Shown: in pieces, positions 1-10,529 of the stretch
How positions within the stretch are numbered: the first letter of the stretch is position 1
Layout: every line of letters starts with the position of its first letter
NCBI GenBank assembly: GCA_949825065.1
Contig: OX463848.1
Span: forward strand, 24,956,986-25,020,985
Length of the DNA stretch: 64,000 nucleotides
Direction: 5' to 3'
DNA from: Odontocerum albicorne
Taxonomy: Eukaryota > Arthropoda > Insecta > Trichoptera > Odontoceridae
Program-made: the position numbers and the translations under genes
The notes under the pieces: model-generated
Told to the model about the DNA's origin: nothing
The model's input: the letters and a program-made list of their open reading frames with translations, nothing else
The model's database searches: none

Positions 1-219
1 TAAGATTGTGAGAAAAATAATATTATTAGTGATCAATGGGTGACGAAGCACGTTTCTGTCCCATACGTTGTTATTAAATATGAATATTAATGTCATGTTT
101 CTTTTAAGTATGCAGAGCGAACAGATTTCAACACATTTTTTTGCTTCGTGCACATCGCACGTGAACACGCTTTTTTGTTTCTGACTGATATTCTTCATTG
201 TATTTCGTTCATTTCAGAC

Positions 220-320
220 GTTTTCTGTCAATAAAAGTGGGCTTGAATCCTGAGATAGAGCAGCCTTGAGAAGAGTCTGCTCTCTTTATGACGTTATATA
301 AAATTAATTTTTATAATTAT
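220..320 (-). repeat. Dispersed repeat R1, copy 1 (inverted)
   Basis: On the minus strand this stretch reads tatataacg, then a run with agagagcagactct, ctcaaggctgctct and a ggattcaagccc box. The same order of blocks (tatatagcgcc, agagcggactctgctcaag, ctcggaatttaaaccc) is found on the plus strand at about 49,730-49,800, and a shorter version at about 19,150-19,190. I infer a dispersed non-coding element. The class is unknown; no protein coding is visible. Confidence 0.5.
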
Positions 321-889
321 TATTATTCATTTTGGTTTTTTAACTCTAAAGTAACTCATTCAATCAAAGTTTCCATACCTACTAAAGTTATTTTTTTTAT
401 TTATAAATTGTAACAGATCCACTCAAAAGTTCTAGCAGACTCAGTGGGTCATGAAATATTTGAAAAATAAATTGATAAAAAGATACTTCTTGTTATATAT
501 ATATTATATCTCATGATGATAAATGAAGCAACCAAACCGTATAAATGTTTAACATTGACAAATGCTGAAAGGACTGGAAAAGAAGTAGGAATTTTCCGGT
601 CTCGCTGAGGTCCTTTCCTTAAACATTCCAAGGAGCAAATACACAATGTTTTCAATAATCCCCGGAGACAGGGTCGCAAGATGTGCTGAAAATAATAAAC
701 ACTTCTGGGCTTAGTTCAACTCTTTACTATTTTGGTATCATACTTGAATAGAAGTAGTGTCCTGGGGATATTTGTTTGTTTATTTTTACAGAGTATGGTC
801 AATCTCGACTATTCAAATACCAAAGTTGCAATATTCTAATTGAAATAAATAATTGAGAGCGCACAAAATTCAAGTGCTACACAATATGA
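321..889. other. No gene seen
   Basis: AT-rich sequence with short homopolymers. A 76-codon ORF on the minus strand (449-679) has no recognisable motif and is treated as chance. Confidence 0.5.
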
Positions 890-1258
890 TTTCGAGGTGA
901 ACTTACCTCGTTTGTAAATCGTTGTCGGGCATCGTAGACGAGGATCCTTTCGCCATTCCGACGTCAATTCAGTTGGAAAACGAAGCAGTGTCCTGGAGTT
1001 TTTGTGTATGTTTTTAGCTTATGAGCCGCTGCACACCAGCAAACTCACCGGTTACACCGCTATACTAGATCTGATGGCACACAATTTTCCTATTATTTTT
1101 AAAGAATAGATACAACTGAAGTCATAGATATCCTTATGCACCTGTATACAAAGCGGAAAAAATGCCTTTGTCGTTCGAAGGGAGTATCGCAGTGTGGGAT
1201 TCGACCCGGCTATCTTCCGCACGCAAGTCCAGCGAATAACCTCGCGACAATGCACCAT
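890..1258 (-). mobile_element. SINE-2 copy 1 (tRNA-like head, LINE-like tail)
   Basis: Read on the minus strand, the element starts near 1258 with ggtgcattgtcgcgaggt, which resembles a Pol III A box, followed about 35 bases later by gccgggtcgaatccca, a B-box match. The body continues through a conserved block (catcagatc, tagcggtgtaaccggtga, tgtgcagcggctca) shared with the copy at 2,597 and the one at 38,838. The 3' part (about 985-920) contains attgacgtcgga and ctcgtctacgatgccc, which match the tail of the LINE-E fragment at 16.8 kb. This is the structure of a tRNA-derived SINE. Both ends are approximate and no target duplication was identified. Confidence 0.68.
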
Positions 1259-2086
1259 TTCCTATATGTTGAAAGGAACCAGACGAATTAATATTCTTAA
1301 CTCATACAGCAATCAGCTTACTTACAAAAAAGGTGAATACTTTTCCAAAATAGTCTGCCTTTTTTTGTAAGAAGGTTCTTTTATTTACTAATGGAGGTAA
1401 AGGCTCCACATTACGTGGTTTAATTTATTGCTTTGTAACAATGTTGTATTTTGGTCATGCTCTTCAAAATTTCCGCTTCGCTAATTTGGATATATATCAT
1501 ACCATACAAATGAAAAACAAAATTTTTAACTGATCCGATACATATTCACATAATCCATTCTCCACAAAAAAATCCTTTGAAGGTGTTATGACTTGGACAT
1601 GACACATTTCTTGTTTGCTCGTTGTTCAGATGAGTGACCTCTAACGGTGTTTGTTCTTGCCCGAAAATCCGTATAACCAGCCGATTTTCGTTTTTCATTT
1701 CGGCAGCTATATTTCACGTCACCCCAAGGGGACTTGTGAATTTCTTGCACGTCCCATCCGTGTCTTGCCCCGTCTCTATATTATAATTTATGGTGACCCT
1801 AACCGATGTGCTAGCCGCCGGCTAATGAGATATGTGCGTGTGAACTCACCAAAAGATGTATTTAGCCGTTAAAGAGCTGATTGAAAAAGTAATGGTATGA
1901 ATGCGGATTTTTTTACTTAGTGTCATTAAAAATAGGGTTAACGTGGAGTTTTGGAACAGTGTGAAATGTAAATATGTTATTTCTTATTTATTATTCCGTA
2001 TTTTTACTGTAAAACTTGATTATTGCTAGTATTGTATGGGTATTATGACGAGTTCTTTTTAAGTACATAAACACTCCAAAAATATC
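1259..2086. other. No gene seen
   Basis: A somewhat GC-richer patch lies at about 1,600-1,870 and contains a 73-codon plus-strand ORF with no recognisable domain. It could be a degenerate element not otherwise represented here. The rest is AT-rich and featureless. Confidence 0.45.
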
Positions 2087-2590
2087 AACAGAGGCATCTC
2101 AGGCAAATAACGACGATTCGATAGTACCATAGGGTATCAATGATAAAGTTTTGAAAAAAGTAAACAACTGTAGCATCAAGATTCTGGCATCGCGTGCTCA
2201 TCTGCGTAGGCCAAGACACGCAACTTATATACCTGAATACAAACACCCAAGAAATATTTTCTTTGGTGAGCTAACGGAAGGTAGAAGAAAGCACGATGGG
2301 AAAAGGAAGATAAATAATGATATACTGCATGATACACCTAAAAATATTAATGTTCAGCACAACTGCGAGAAAACCACAGTAGATAAAGCCAAATGGCGTA
2401 AAACTGCTACTTACCAGGGATCTAATAGAGAGAGAAGACTCAGATAAACTGCAAATACTGAAGATCCTTGCTTTTAATTCAATACAACATTCATATCACA
2501 AATTTGCTTATTATCGTCTGCGGTGGCATCAATATCAAGTACCCTGAGACCCCACTTTGCACTTTATTTTATATTGTACTCATTATATTC
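2087..2590 (+). pseudogene. LINE-B reverse transcriptase C-terminal tail, copy 1
   Basis: The translation from about 2,151 to 2,447 carries the segment YKHPRNIFFGELTEGRRKH, then ILHDTPKNINVQHN and KAKWRKTATYQG. This order (basic RIFFGEL-EGRR-GG segment, K-DxLK-N segment, W---A--R--WR segment) is the C-terminal tail found after the thumb in many animal non-LTR retrotransposon pol proteins. The same series, in the same order and with clear nucleotide identity, recurs at 6,931-7,445. Neither copy has a reverse transcriptase core, so both are 5'-truncated relics. The copy is bounded on the right by SINE-2 at 2,597. Confidence 0.68.
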
Positions 2591-2596
2591 ATTTAG

Positions 2597-2990
2597 GTGC
2601 ATGGTCACGCGGTAATGCACTGGACTTCCTTGCAGAAGGTCGTCGGTTCGAACCCCACGCTGTATTTGTCTTCTCGAATGACACAGGTATTTTTCAGCTT
2701 AGTATTCGGCGGTATTAGGATACCTATGACTTTGGCCATTTATATTCTTAAAAAAAAGGAACACACATGTCAGTGTGCTCGGATCATCTCATTTCGGTTT
2801 TCCATCGGATCCAGTATAGTGGTGTGACCGGTGATTTTGCAGGTGCGCAACGCCCAATCACTTAAAAAGGTGAAAAGAAGAAATATAAACTCTACGACAC
2901 AGCTTTGCTTTTCGACTGAATTGACGTTGAAATTGCGTGTGGGTTCTCTACTACGAAGCCCAGCAACGACAACGAAGACTCATTAGAGCA
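2597..2990 (+). mobile_element. SINE-2 copy 2 (most complete)
   Basis: The head reads tggtcacgcggtaatgcact (A-box-like) and, about 35 bases on, cggttcgaaccccac (strong B box), so an internal Pol III promoter is plausible. The body shares blocks with copies at 890-1,258 and 38,838-39,117 (tgactttggccatttatat, catcggatccagtatagtgg, gtgaccggtga). The 3' 55 bases, from attgacgttg to cagcaacgacaacga, match the 3' end of the LINE-E fragment at 16.8 kb at 44 of 56 positions by hand alignment. No product is encoded; an apparent 76-codon ORF across the head is an artefact of the tRNA-like sequence. Confidence 0.72.
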
Positions 2991-3039
2991 ATAGACATTA
3001 AATTGCTACAAAAGGAACAAATATCGCAAAATTATGCTA

Positions 3040-3497
3040 CTAGATACCGTGTAGATACACGTGCCTGTTCCAAGAACCTATCTCAACAGACAACATTTTC
3101 ATGGGACTGGGAAACATTTCCCGGAATACTGGTATCGCAAAGGGGTCACGTTGTGTGACCACCACGGAATCCTGATTTGTCCCCATTTTATTTTTTGTGA
3201 GGATATAAGACAAGTATGTATATGCAAATAATTTATCGACTACGCTGCAATTTGAACAAAACATTCATCAAGATATCGTAACGACACCTCGGGAAACATA
3301 CCGGTGAGAGTTTTAGCTGTTTCAAGCTAGATTAGATGAATACCGTTGACGCAATGGTGGTCATCTCGAGAACATTTTGTTTTAAAGTAAATTCCCAATT
3401 TTTTTTATGTTTGTAGTAATTAAAGTTAATTACAATAACCTATTGCTTTATTATGAATTTTTCAAACGTTAATTTTATTTTGATACACTCTGTACTT
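3040..3497 (+). pseudogene. DDE transposase 3' remnant (DDE-1 family), copy 1
   Basis: Conceptual translation over shifting frames gives a PPRNPDLSP segment (third catalytic Asp region of Tc1/mariner-superfamily transposases, normally PPRSPDLTPCDFF), then YVYANN, QNIHQDIV and TPRETYR, a series typical of insect transposases with a DUF4817-like head and DDE domain. Several stops and frame changes make it non-functional. The 3' flank to about 3,497 aligns with the right end of the better preserved copy at 57,582-58,432 (gtagtaattaaagttaattac against gcagtaattaaaatcggttac). The 5' half of the element is missing here. Confidence 0.62.
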
Positions 3498-3985
3498 TGG
3501 ATTGTATCAAATAGTGACTGTTGGAAAATACACAACATTGTCATGCTTAAGTTTTCCTACTCGCACTGTGTATTCCAGAAATTCCAGTTGAAGTTTGCAG
3601 TTGATTGAAATAAATAAACTTACAGTCCATAGCTTCAGGGAGCAGCTCTCCTGGCATCCGAAGTCACCGTAGTTCTCGGACTGAGACAGCAGGAGATAAA
3701 AGTGCTTAAGCTCTGACACTGTGGGGATAACAGTCCATTTCATCCGCCACCGTGAAGGATGGTAAAGTAGCTCTTGTCAGGATATATTCTTGCTGGAAAC
3801 TGAATGCGGAAATAACACTTCCAAGGTTTTAAATTGTTCTTCGCATTTGTAATATAAATGAAACATTTTTTACTTTATACCGTTACTTTAGATTTTTTAG
3901 CCATTATTTTATTTTTAAGAGATTTCAGTAGATATTTATAATAATGTGTGTCGAAGTGGGTGAAGATCGCTGTATATTGATGATG
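3498..3985. other. No gene seen
   Basis: Contains a 78-codon minus-strand ORF (3,507-3,743) without recognisable motifs. No repeat from elsewhere in the window was noticed. Confidence 0.4.
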
Positions 3986-4040
3986 GTAGTGAGGTGTAGA
4001 ATGCTTTTCCCTCACATTTGCACAGTATATTTGTTTTGTT

Positions 4041-4510
4041 AGTCTTTCTTCATTCATTCGTTCCACAACACATTTCATAGTGCTCTTCTTTATCTTACTC
4101 AACCTTTAGTTCACATTAATCCCTTATCATTGTTAGTCTTTCTTCATTCATTCGTTCCACAACACATTTCAAAGTGCTCTTCTTTATCTTACTCAACCTT
4201 TAGTTCACATTAATCCCTTATCATTGTTAGTCTTTCTTCATTCATTCGTTCCACAACACATTTCAGAGTGCTCTTCTTTATCTTACTCAACCTTTAGTTC
4301 ACATTAATCCCTTATCATTGTTAGTCTTTCTTCATTTATTCGTTCCACAACACATTTCATAGTGCTCTTCTTTATCTTACTCAACCTTTAGTTCACATTA
4401 ATCCCTTATCATTGTTAGTCTTTCTTCATTCATTCGTTCCACAACACATTTCATAGTGCTCTTCTTTATCTTACTCAACCTTTAGTTCACATTAATCCCG
4501 TATCATTTTA
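4041..4510 (-). repeat. Minisatellite, five copies of a 94-bp unit, inside LINE-A
   Basis: The block beginning agtctttcttcattcattcg starts at 4,041, 4,135, 4,229, 4,323 and 4,417, exactly 94 bases apart, and copies differ at only a few positions. After the last unit the sequence runs on into ordinary LINE-A. On the minus strand the unit encodes a degenerate LSKIKKSTLKC..ERMNEERLTK, that is, the LRWFGH-ER--NEER tail of the LINE. High similarity between units against the decay of the host LINE implies that the amplification is younger than the LINE insertion, or that the units are homogenised. Confidence 0.95.
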
Positions 4511-4709
4511 TTTCGTATTCTGTCATACATTGTCACTCTGTGTATTATTCTCAATGTACGCATTTCAACAACATTTATTCGGCTCCTTTCATTATTTTCC
4601 TATATCCACGTTTCACTCCCATATATCAAAATTTGTACTTCTCATCGTGATAATAATTGTAGACTATCATCATATGTTAGCAGTTTTGAAATTGTCCGGT
4701 TCGAGTATA

Positions 4710-6008
4710 TACGAAGGTGGTCCGATAAGTACTTAGCCTACAAAAGAATAACAAAAATTTTGGAAAAGTGGCGATTTATTTCTCAACATAATCTGCTTTG
4801 AGTTTGATACACTTGATCCAGCGATGCTCCAACTTCTTTAACCCGTCTGAAAAATACGTTTTCTGGAGGTCTGCAAAGTAGGCCTCCGTGGCGGCGATAA
4901 CCTCCTCATTCGACTCAAATTTCTGCCCGGCGAGTAACTTTTTCAAATTTGGAAACAAAAAGAAGTCTCACGGGGACAAATCCGGAGAATACGGTGGATG
5001 GGGCAGCGGTTCGTAGCCTAATTATACCAATTTGGCCGTGGCGACGGCGGAGGTGTGAGCCGGTGCGTTGTCATGATGGAAGAGCACTTTTTTCTTCGCC
5101 AAATGGGGCCGTTTTTTCTGCAATTCAGCGTGGAATCGGCCCAATAATTCGGCATAGTAGAGCCCTGTGACCGTTTTGCCCTTATCCAGGAAGTCGATGT
5201 AGATCACACTTTTTGAATCCCAGAAAACTGTGGCCATCACCTTTTCGGCCGATAGGACAGTCTTCGCCTTCTTCGGAGCACGTTCGCCGGGTGAAGTCCA
5301 CTGTTTCGACTGTTCCTTGGTCTCGGGTGTGTACCAGTATATCTATGTTTCGTCGACGGTCACGAAACGACGCAGAAACTCCTTCGGATTGTGCTTAAAC
5401 ATCGTCAAACACTGCTCTGAAGTGGTCTCACGGTTGCGCTTATTGTCCCGAGTGAGCAAACGCGGCACCCATCGCGCCGACAGCTTTCGTATGCCCAATA
5501 CTTCATGCAGGATATGATCCATGCAGTCTTTGGAGATGCCTACTGTCTCAGCTATCTCGCGCACCTTCAATCGGCGGTCTGCCAATACGAGATCGAGGAT
5601 TTTTGTCACGTTATCCTCCGTGGTAGCCGTTTTCGGGGCACTTGGGCGTGGCTCATTAAAAACCGACGTGCGACCACGTTGAAACTCGTTAAACCAATTT
5701 TTGACGATCGCCATCAAAGGAGAAGAGTCACCATACACAGCATCCAAGCGCTCTTTGATTTCGCTGCGCGGTTTCCCTTTCAAAAACAAAAATCGAATCA
5801 CCGACCGATATTGCTCTTTTTCCATTTTTCTCAAATCCGCGGACACGCTCGCTTCCACACGCGGTCAAAACAAAACTACGCGTCCGATTCGGCTGAAATT
5901 TTGACAGTAGCTGTCAACAAAAATGTACTACGCGATAAAAAATTGCTCTTGCGATAGTAGTGCTATCGGGCGGGGAGGCTGAGTACTTATCGGACCGACC
6001 GAATCGTA
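4710..6008 (-). mobile_element. Mariner transposon, about 1.3 kb, with TA target duplication
   Basis: The left end has ggtccgataagtacttagcc from 4,719 and the right end carries its reverse complement with one change (aggctgagtacttatcggac), giving inverted terminal repeats. Extending outward, both ends read tacga next to TA, so the element proper is about 4,712-6,006 (1,295 bp) between TA dinucleotides. The size, terminal repeats and encoded transposase fit the mariner family. It sits in the LINE-A copy at 3,986-6,285. Confidence 0.93.
4776..5858 (-). pseudogene. Mariner transposase with three nonsense codons
   Basis: Cut-and-paste DNA transposase, acting on the terminal repeats in the nucleus. 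One continuous frame of about 360 codons runs from MEASVSADLRKMEKEQYRS to the final KADYVEK, close to the usual 345-350; a second Met (MEKEQYRS) may be the true start. The N-terminal half carries the paired helix-turn-helix region (KNWFNEFQRGRTSV, VREIAETVGIS) and the linker WVPRLLT. Catalytic Asp residues are present in VTVDET, FHHDNAPAH and the D before FFLFPN, with 34 positions between the last two (DD34D). Three in-frame stops interrupt it: TAG after VTVDET (usually Trp), TAA after ATAKLV (usually Glu) and TGA after SPDLSP (usually Cys or Ser). There are no frameshifts, so it decayed recently. It cannot make active enzyme. Confidence 0.93.
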
Positions 6009-6285
6009 TATATATTTTAGTGCCCCATTAACTTCGTTTCCTGTCACTATACATCTTTCAAAATCCCTCGTTACTCTTTTATCATATGATAAAATATTTA
6101 CTAGATAGCAGAATTCTTCAACTTCCTTTAATGTTTCATCACTCACCCATATATCGCATACTTTTCCTTTCCCACTTTTCTATCACCATGAATTTCGTAA
6201 TATTCATTCTCAAATGTTTCTTTTTACAGCTCTCATAATTTTAACTTATTAGACCCATTCTCCGCTTACACTACCATGTGTCATC

Positions 6286-6930
6286 AGCTTACAGCAAACC
6301 TTTTTTAAGTTCCTATATATCACAATAGATAACGATAAATAGATAATTTAGTCCAGGTAATGGTTTGAGAAATTTTAATTGGAGGATTTTCGACATCGAC
6401 GCGTCAATCCACTGTGAGTTCCATCCGAAAACTAATTATTTCACACAGAATATCAAAGGTGATTAATTTAATCAAGATTTTTTTCTTATCTCGAAATATT
6501 AACGAAATCATAATATATTACTTTCTTGTAATTGAACAAAATAAAATATTTTATGCTTAGGATACATTTTAAGAAGTCAGTAGAAATAACACATAAATAG
6601 TGAAAAATAATCCTTAATAAAATAAAATCAACCATAAAATTAAAGAAAAGCCCTTTTATAACAAACATGAAAAGTATTTTAAAAAGGGCTTTACCAATTT
6701 CCCAGTTAGTTTTTAATGTGGCTTGATAAATATGTTTAAAAAAAATGACATATTCCCCTAAAAAGAATAACCACAAAGCTATTTTGATTATTGGTTAGTT
6801 CAGCTATTTTTTCAATTTTCACTTTCAATGTAATGGCGATTGGCTCACAATTGAATTAAAATACCATATCTAATATATAAATGCGAATCATGGGTCCCCT
6901 ACTGACTCAATATTTAAGCGCTCGTAAAAT
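6286..6930. other. No gene seen
   Basis: Very AT-rich. A 96-codon minus-strand ORF (6,486-6,776) is rich in Phe, Ile and Lys as expected of chance AT-rich reading, and has no motif. Confidence 0.45.
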
Positions 6931-7445
6931 ATCAGCAACGGTACTTCAGGCAAATAATAAAGATTTGATAGTACCATATAATATAAAATAATGAAGTTTG
7001 TAACGGAACGAAGGGCGATAAGCATTGACATTCTGGTATCGCGTATTCGCCTGCGTTAGTAAAGACATGTAACTCGTATACTTGACTCCACACTCCTAAG
7101 AAATATTCCCTTCGGTGTGCTGCCGGAGGGCAGAAGAAAACACGGCAGGTAACGCAAAATATATAAGAATGTACTGTACGACACGTTAAAAAATATAACT
7201 TTTCAGAATTATTGGGAGAAACCAGCAAGAGGTCAATCCAAATGGTGCAGAACTGTTGTTAGTTATCAGGGGTTCACTAGAGAAAGAAGACGCAGACATG
7301 GTGCAAATATTGAAGCTAAGCAACAGGATATGTCAATAAAAACTGGCTTAACTATGTAAGACTATTCATCTCTGATGGCACCAAACCAACAAGTACTCTT
7401 ATCTCCCACTTAGCACCGTACCTTATATTATACCTGTCATGGGCA
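6931..7445 (+). pseudogene. LINE-B reverse transcriptase C-terminal tail, copy 2
   Basis: Nucleotide blocks match the copy at 2,087-2,590 in order: caggcaaataa..ga.ttgatagtacc, attctggtatcgcgt, cctaagaaatattccctt, ggcagaagaaaacacgg, ccaaatggtgcagaactg and tatattatacctgtcat. Translated in pieces it gives the same tail (PRNI-F-VLPEGRRKHG, HDTLKNI, NYWEKPARGQSKW). It has more frame disruption than copy 1. Two 5'-truncated copies only 4.8 kb apart fit retrotransposition or segmental duplication; the divergence favours separate insertions. Confidence 0.62.
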
Positions 7446-7534
7446 ATAGGCATTCATTTAAACAATTAAAATAACATGTATTTGAAAACAAATAGTTAAT
7501 AAGTAGCATTATTTTTCAAATCAATAGATTAAAT

Positions 7535-7660
7535 AATGAACTTTGTGACCTTGTGGGTACGATGCTTGTTTTCCATTCGGGGGTTTTGGGTTCGATTCCC
7601 AATGGTACCCAAAAAATATTTTAATAATGGGTCCCAGTCTGGTCAACGAGTTTGTCAGGT
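7535..7660 (+). mobile_element. SINE-1 copy
   Basis: Head-like gaccttgtgggtacgatgc, then the B-box-like gggttcgattcccaatgg, then tacccaaaaaatattt and gggtcccagtctgg. These are the same modules, in order, as the better copies at 47,935 and 55,905 (gcgggttcgattcccg, tggaaccca, aaaaagg, ttccagtctgg). The tail beyond 7,660 is not recognisable. Confidence 0.55.
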
Positions 7661-8345
7661 AATAACGCACGCGGGCGTCTAGAACATGTACGAGAGTTGT
7701 TATCTCTTTCCAAACCACAAACCACGAGATTGTTACTACTCCAACGGTTTTAAGCCTGAAAGCTCGATTACTGGGGCCGAAGATAAATTGTCTCTCAACT
7801 ACGCTTATGTTAATAAGTACTATGCTAGAGAAAACGAGTAGATAATATATTATATTAAAATGTTATATTTCATCCATTGAGTGTGTATCGGAAAGTTTTT
7901 GTCGTAAGTATAAGCATCGATTAGTAATATCTCCCATGTATTGAATTCAGACTTTCAACACCCTATTAATATCTTGCGGGTCACATAAAATTTTTCTTCG
8001 ACGATAACACGTGTACCAATATATAACGTGCACGCTCATATCTGTCCCGGTTGATGTTCCCACTGTTCAAAATAGAAGAATGAAATCTCAAGCAGTTGCC
8101 AAACATCTTTATTGCCAACGAATCTCATGCAACGCTCCCGTCCAATAGCCAACAATGTATTGTTTTGTGGTGCAGATTCATTTTTTCCTTTCTATTTTTA
8201 ATGTTTGGGCCTTTTTGTTAAAATAGCGAATCCCTTGTTGATTGACAAACTTTTGTTTAATGTACCTGATAATTATAAAAGTCATAGTGAATTAATATTA
8301 TATATTATTTATAGTTAAGGCATTAACACTGTGGAGGTTTACATA
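7661..8345. other. No gene seen
   Basis: Ordinary AT-rich sequence with no recognised coding region or repeat. Confidence 0.45.
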
Positions 8346-8431
8346 CATTGTAATTTGTTTAATCAAAGACTGTTTATTCCATTTTATATATAAAGTGGAT
8401 TAAACAGTGTTTTATTCAACAAATTACAATG
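8346..8431. repeat. 86-bp fold-back hairpin
   Basis: Two 41-base arms, 8,346-8,386 and 8,391-8,431, are inverted copies with 36 of 41 positions paired, around a 4-base AT loop. The outer ends read cattgtaatttgtt and aacaaattacaatg. No similar sequence was noticed elsewhere in the window. It could be a short palindromic MITE, a fold-back replication product or a small RNA hairpin; the sequence alone does not decide. Confidence 0.8.
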
Positions 8432-10305
8432 AATAAAGATTGTTTTCGGTGCCGTATTCATTAACTTATCTATTAAGAGCGTCACTACTTGCATGCGGAA
8501 TAACCCTGTTGAAAGCACTTTTTGATATTCATATATTTCATATCTTGGTGGATATATTGAGGATTGAGCTCATTAATTGACTTTGTTGGCATAATTTAGC
8601 CACTTTAGAGGATAGCATGAGTAATTATGTTTATTTTTAAAGTTTTATCTTTTTTTTTCTTAAATTATACATTTTGTTTGACGTAATTGGGTTAAACATG
8701 TATTAAATGCGAAGATAGTTAAAAAAATCATTTACGATTCGTTTAAAGGTTTTTGTAGAACATTTTGATAAAGCCTTGGTAAATGCTATGTCAACTGGTA
8801 GTAAACCATCTGGTAGCGTCCATCGAAGATACGTAAATGGATGGTGTCAGACGGGATAAAGCAACCGTAGGAGTCAATGACTCGAGAGAGCACGCGTAAG
8901 ACTATCTAGTCTTTCATAATATATAACAATAAAGGAGCGAGAGTAAATTGTTTAAGAAGTAAATTTCTAGCTTTATAAATTGCTATTAAAACTTAAAAAT
9001 ATGATCATATATCAAAATATTGTGCCAGACTCTAATGGCTTAAAATTGACAAGATTAATCTCCGCATTATGTCAACCTTATTTGGAATATTGAAAAATCC
9101 AAGCTGTCGTCAGTATCTGCGTGAAAAAATCTATTTTATTTCTAAGCATGCACTTCCCTTCTGATTTGGTGACAGCAGAATCCTTTGTTTTCCATCGCAT
9201 CAAACATCATTTTACCCATCATCTTTTACGATTCAATTCCCTTGACTTTGGAATATTTTTTCTGGCTCAATCGGATGTGCTGTATCCTTGAAGCATTATT
9301 TATCTCAAAATTTATCTTCCTTAACTTCCACACAATTCCCATCTTGATCCCTATTTTCCTTGATTTTTTTCTTTTATTTTTTAAGTTTTTATTAAATCTC
9401 GTTTTCATACACTTTGGATACAGTTATGTATACCAATATTAAATATGAAAAAAACTAGTTTATTGAAGAAATTCCTTCAAAGTAATGTATCCGCCAGATA
9501 TATCCATTAGAATTAAATGTTAAATACAGCAATAAATAAGTACACGCGTATATTATAGTTATTTGCAATGATTGGATTAATATTTCGGCTTGCTTGAACA
9601 TAATCTACAATACAATGGGCAAGGAAGTCAAAATTATCATCAAACTAATATAAATAAGTACGAGTATATTAAACTTCGCATGATTTTTTTCATTTTTATT
9701 TAAATATTTACAGTGGAGTTCTAAGTTCTTAATGCCGTTTCGTCAAATACATTTAAAATATCAGAAATACAATAGAACTTATCAAGAAAAAACATGGGCT
9801 TTAAAATACACAAGTTTTCAGATCTTTGTTAAATACTGAAATAAATTTCATGTTTTTGAACTGTTGTCGTATTAATTGAATGCTTGTTTTTGATATGTGA
9901 TAACCAGTACTTATTAAATGCACATTGATAATGCAAAAAAAAATAATGTAAAAAAAATACTAACATCTTAACATTAATGATTGGACTAGAGGAAATGACT
10001 GCTGAAGGATAAGGAAGTGAAATTGTAGAAAATTAGGCTAAAAAGGTTTTTTGCTCTATTTTATATTTTTGCGATTCTCTCTTCAACGTTATTAAGGATG
10101 GAACACATCTGGTTGTAAAATGTGAACAAATTTTGTTGAGTGTAGGGTAGATACGAGCAGAGAAGACCTACCTCGCCGTATGTTAACTATTGTATGTGGA
10201 TCGACTTGGCGTACTGGGAGATGCGTCTTATTGTCCAGTCTTGTGGCTTGTTGCTTGAATTATTGTTAACTGAGTTTAAGCATATACAAATATGTATTTA
10301 GATTT
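8432..10305. other. No gene seen, 1.9 kb
   Basis: Very AT-rich, with long A and T runs. Overlapping ORFs on both strands at 9,185-9,442 are Phe/Ile/Leu-rich and Lys/Arg-rich mirror images, a sign of composition and not of coding. Confidence 0.45.
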
Positions 10306-10520
10306 ATAGTGCAGGGTGTGTGTGGAAAATGGTGGATGGACCATAAAGACTAGATTTCGAAAGAAGGTTAAGGGAGAATAATGAATAAAAGAAGGTTCTG
10401 CAGGATGCTATGCATGAATATGGAGGAAGCGAAAGTTGTGTCCTTAGAGAGAAAAGTTTTGATAACTGTTATGTCTGCCTACCCCACCAGGAAAGCGGTG
10501 TGATAATATGGACGTATGTA
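10306..10520 (+). pseudogene. LINE-A 3' end
   Basis: Recognised by the LINE-A terminal series: atatggaggaagcgaaag (MEEAK), cttagagagaaaag (REK), tctgcctaccccaccaggaa and gtgtgataatatggacgtatg. It lies directly upstream of a second, longer LINE-A fragment in the same orientation, so two copies or a partial duplication are in tandem here. Confidence 0.55.
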
Positions 10521-10529
10521 TGCATATAT

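Larger units (their letters stand above)
3986..6285 (-). pseudogene. LINE-A reverse transcriptase C-terminal region, split by mariner
   Basis: Minus-strand translation gives, from high to low coordinate, a YADD-like ADDTW near 6,280, then EVEEFCYLVNILSYDKRVT, ERCIVTGNEVNGALKYIY (up to 6,010), and, beyond the mariner, ILIYGSE, RIIHRVTMYDRIRN and RMNEERLTKQIYCANV (about 4,050-4,000). This is the palm-thumb-tail part of a non-LTR reverse transcriptase. The reading frame of NGALKYIY continues across the mariner target TA into the left flank, so the element was in place before the mariner came. The tail segment between 4,041 and 4,510 has been tandemly multiplied. Many stops mark it as an old relic. 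The exact LINE clade is not clear to me. Confidence 0.7.

Noticed and set aside
2597..2827. 76-codon ORF over a tRNA-like sequence, and its minus-strand equivalent at 1,052-1,258
   Set aside because: Both lie over the SINE-2 head and body and read its B box as GSNPT. They are artefacts of the repeat.
4041..4510. CRISPR-like array
   Set aside because: Units are contiguous without unique spacers and derive from a LINE pol segment in a eukaryotic context.
4949..5957. Several plus-strand ORFs between 4,949 and 5,957, up to 150 codons
   Set aside because: They are opposite-strand shadows of the mariner transposase, which has the recognisable catalytic series.
6486..6776. 96-codon minus-strand ORF
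   Set aside because: Composition reflects AT-rich DNA (Phe, Ile, Lys, Tyr) and no motif is visible.
9185..9442. Mirror ORFs on both strands, one hydrophobic, suggesting a membrane protein
   Set aside because: The hydrophobic reading is a by-product of T-rich sequence, and the Lys-rich mirror ORF on the opposite strand is equally long.
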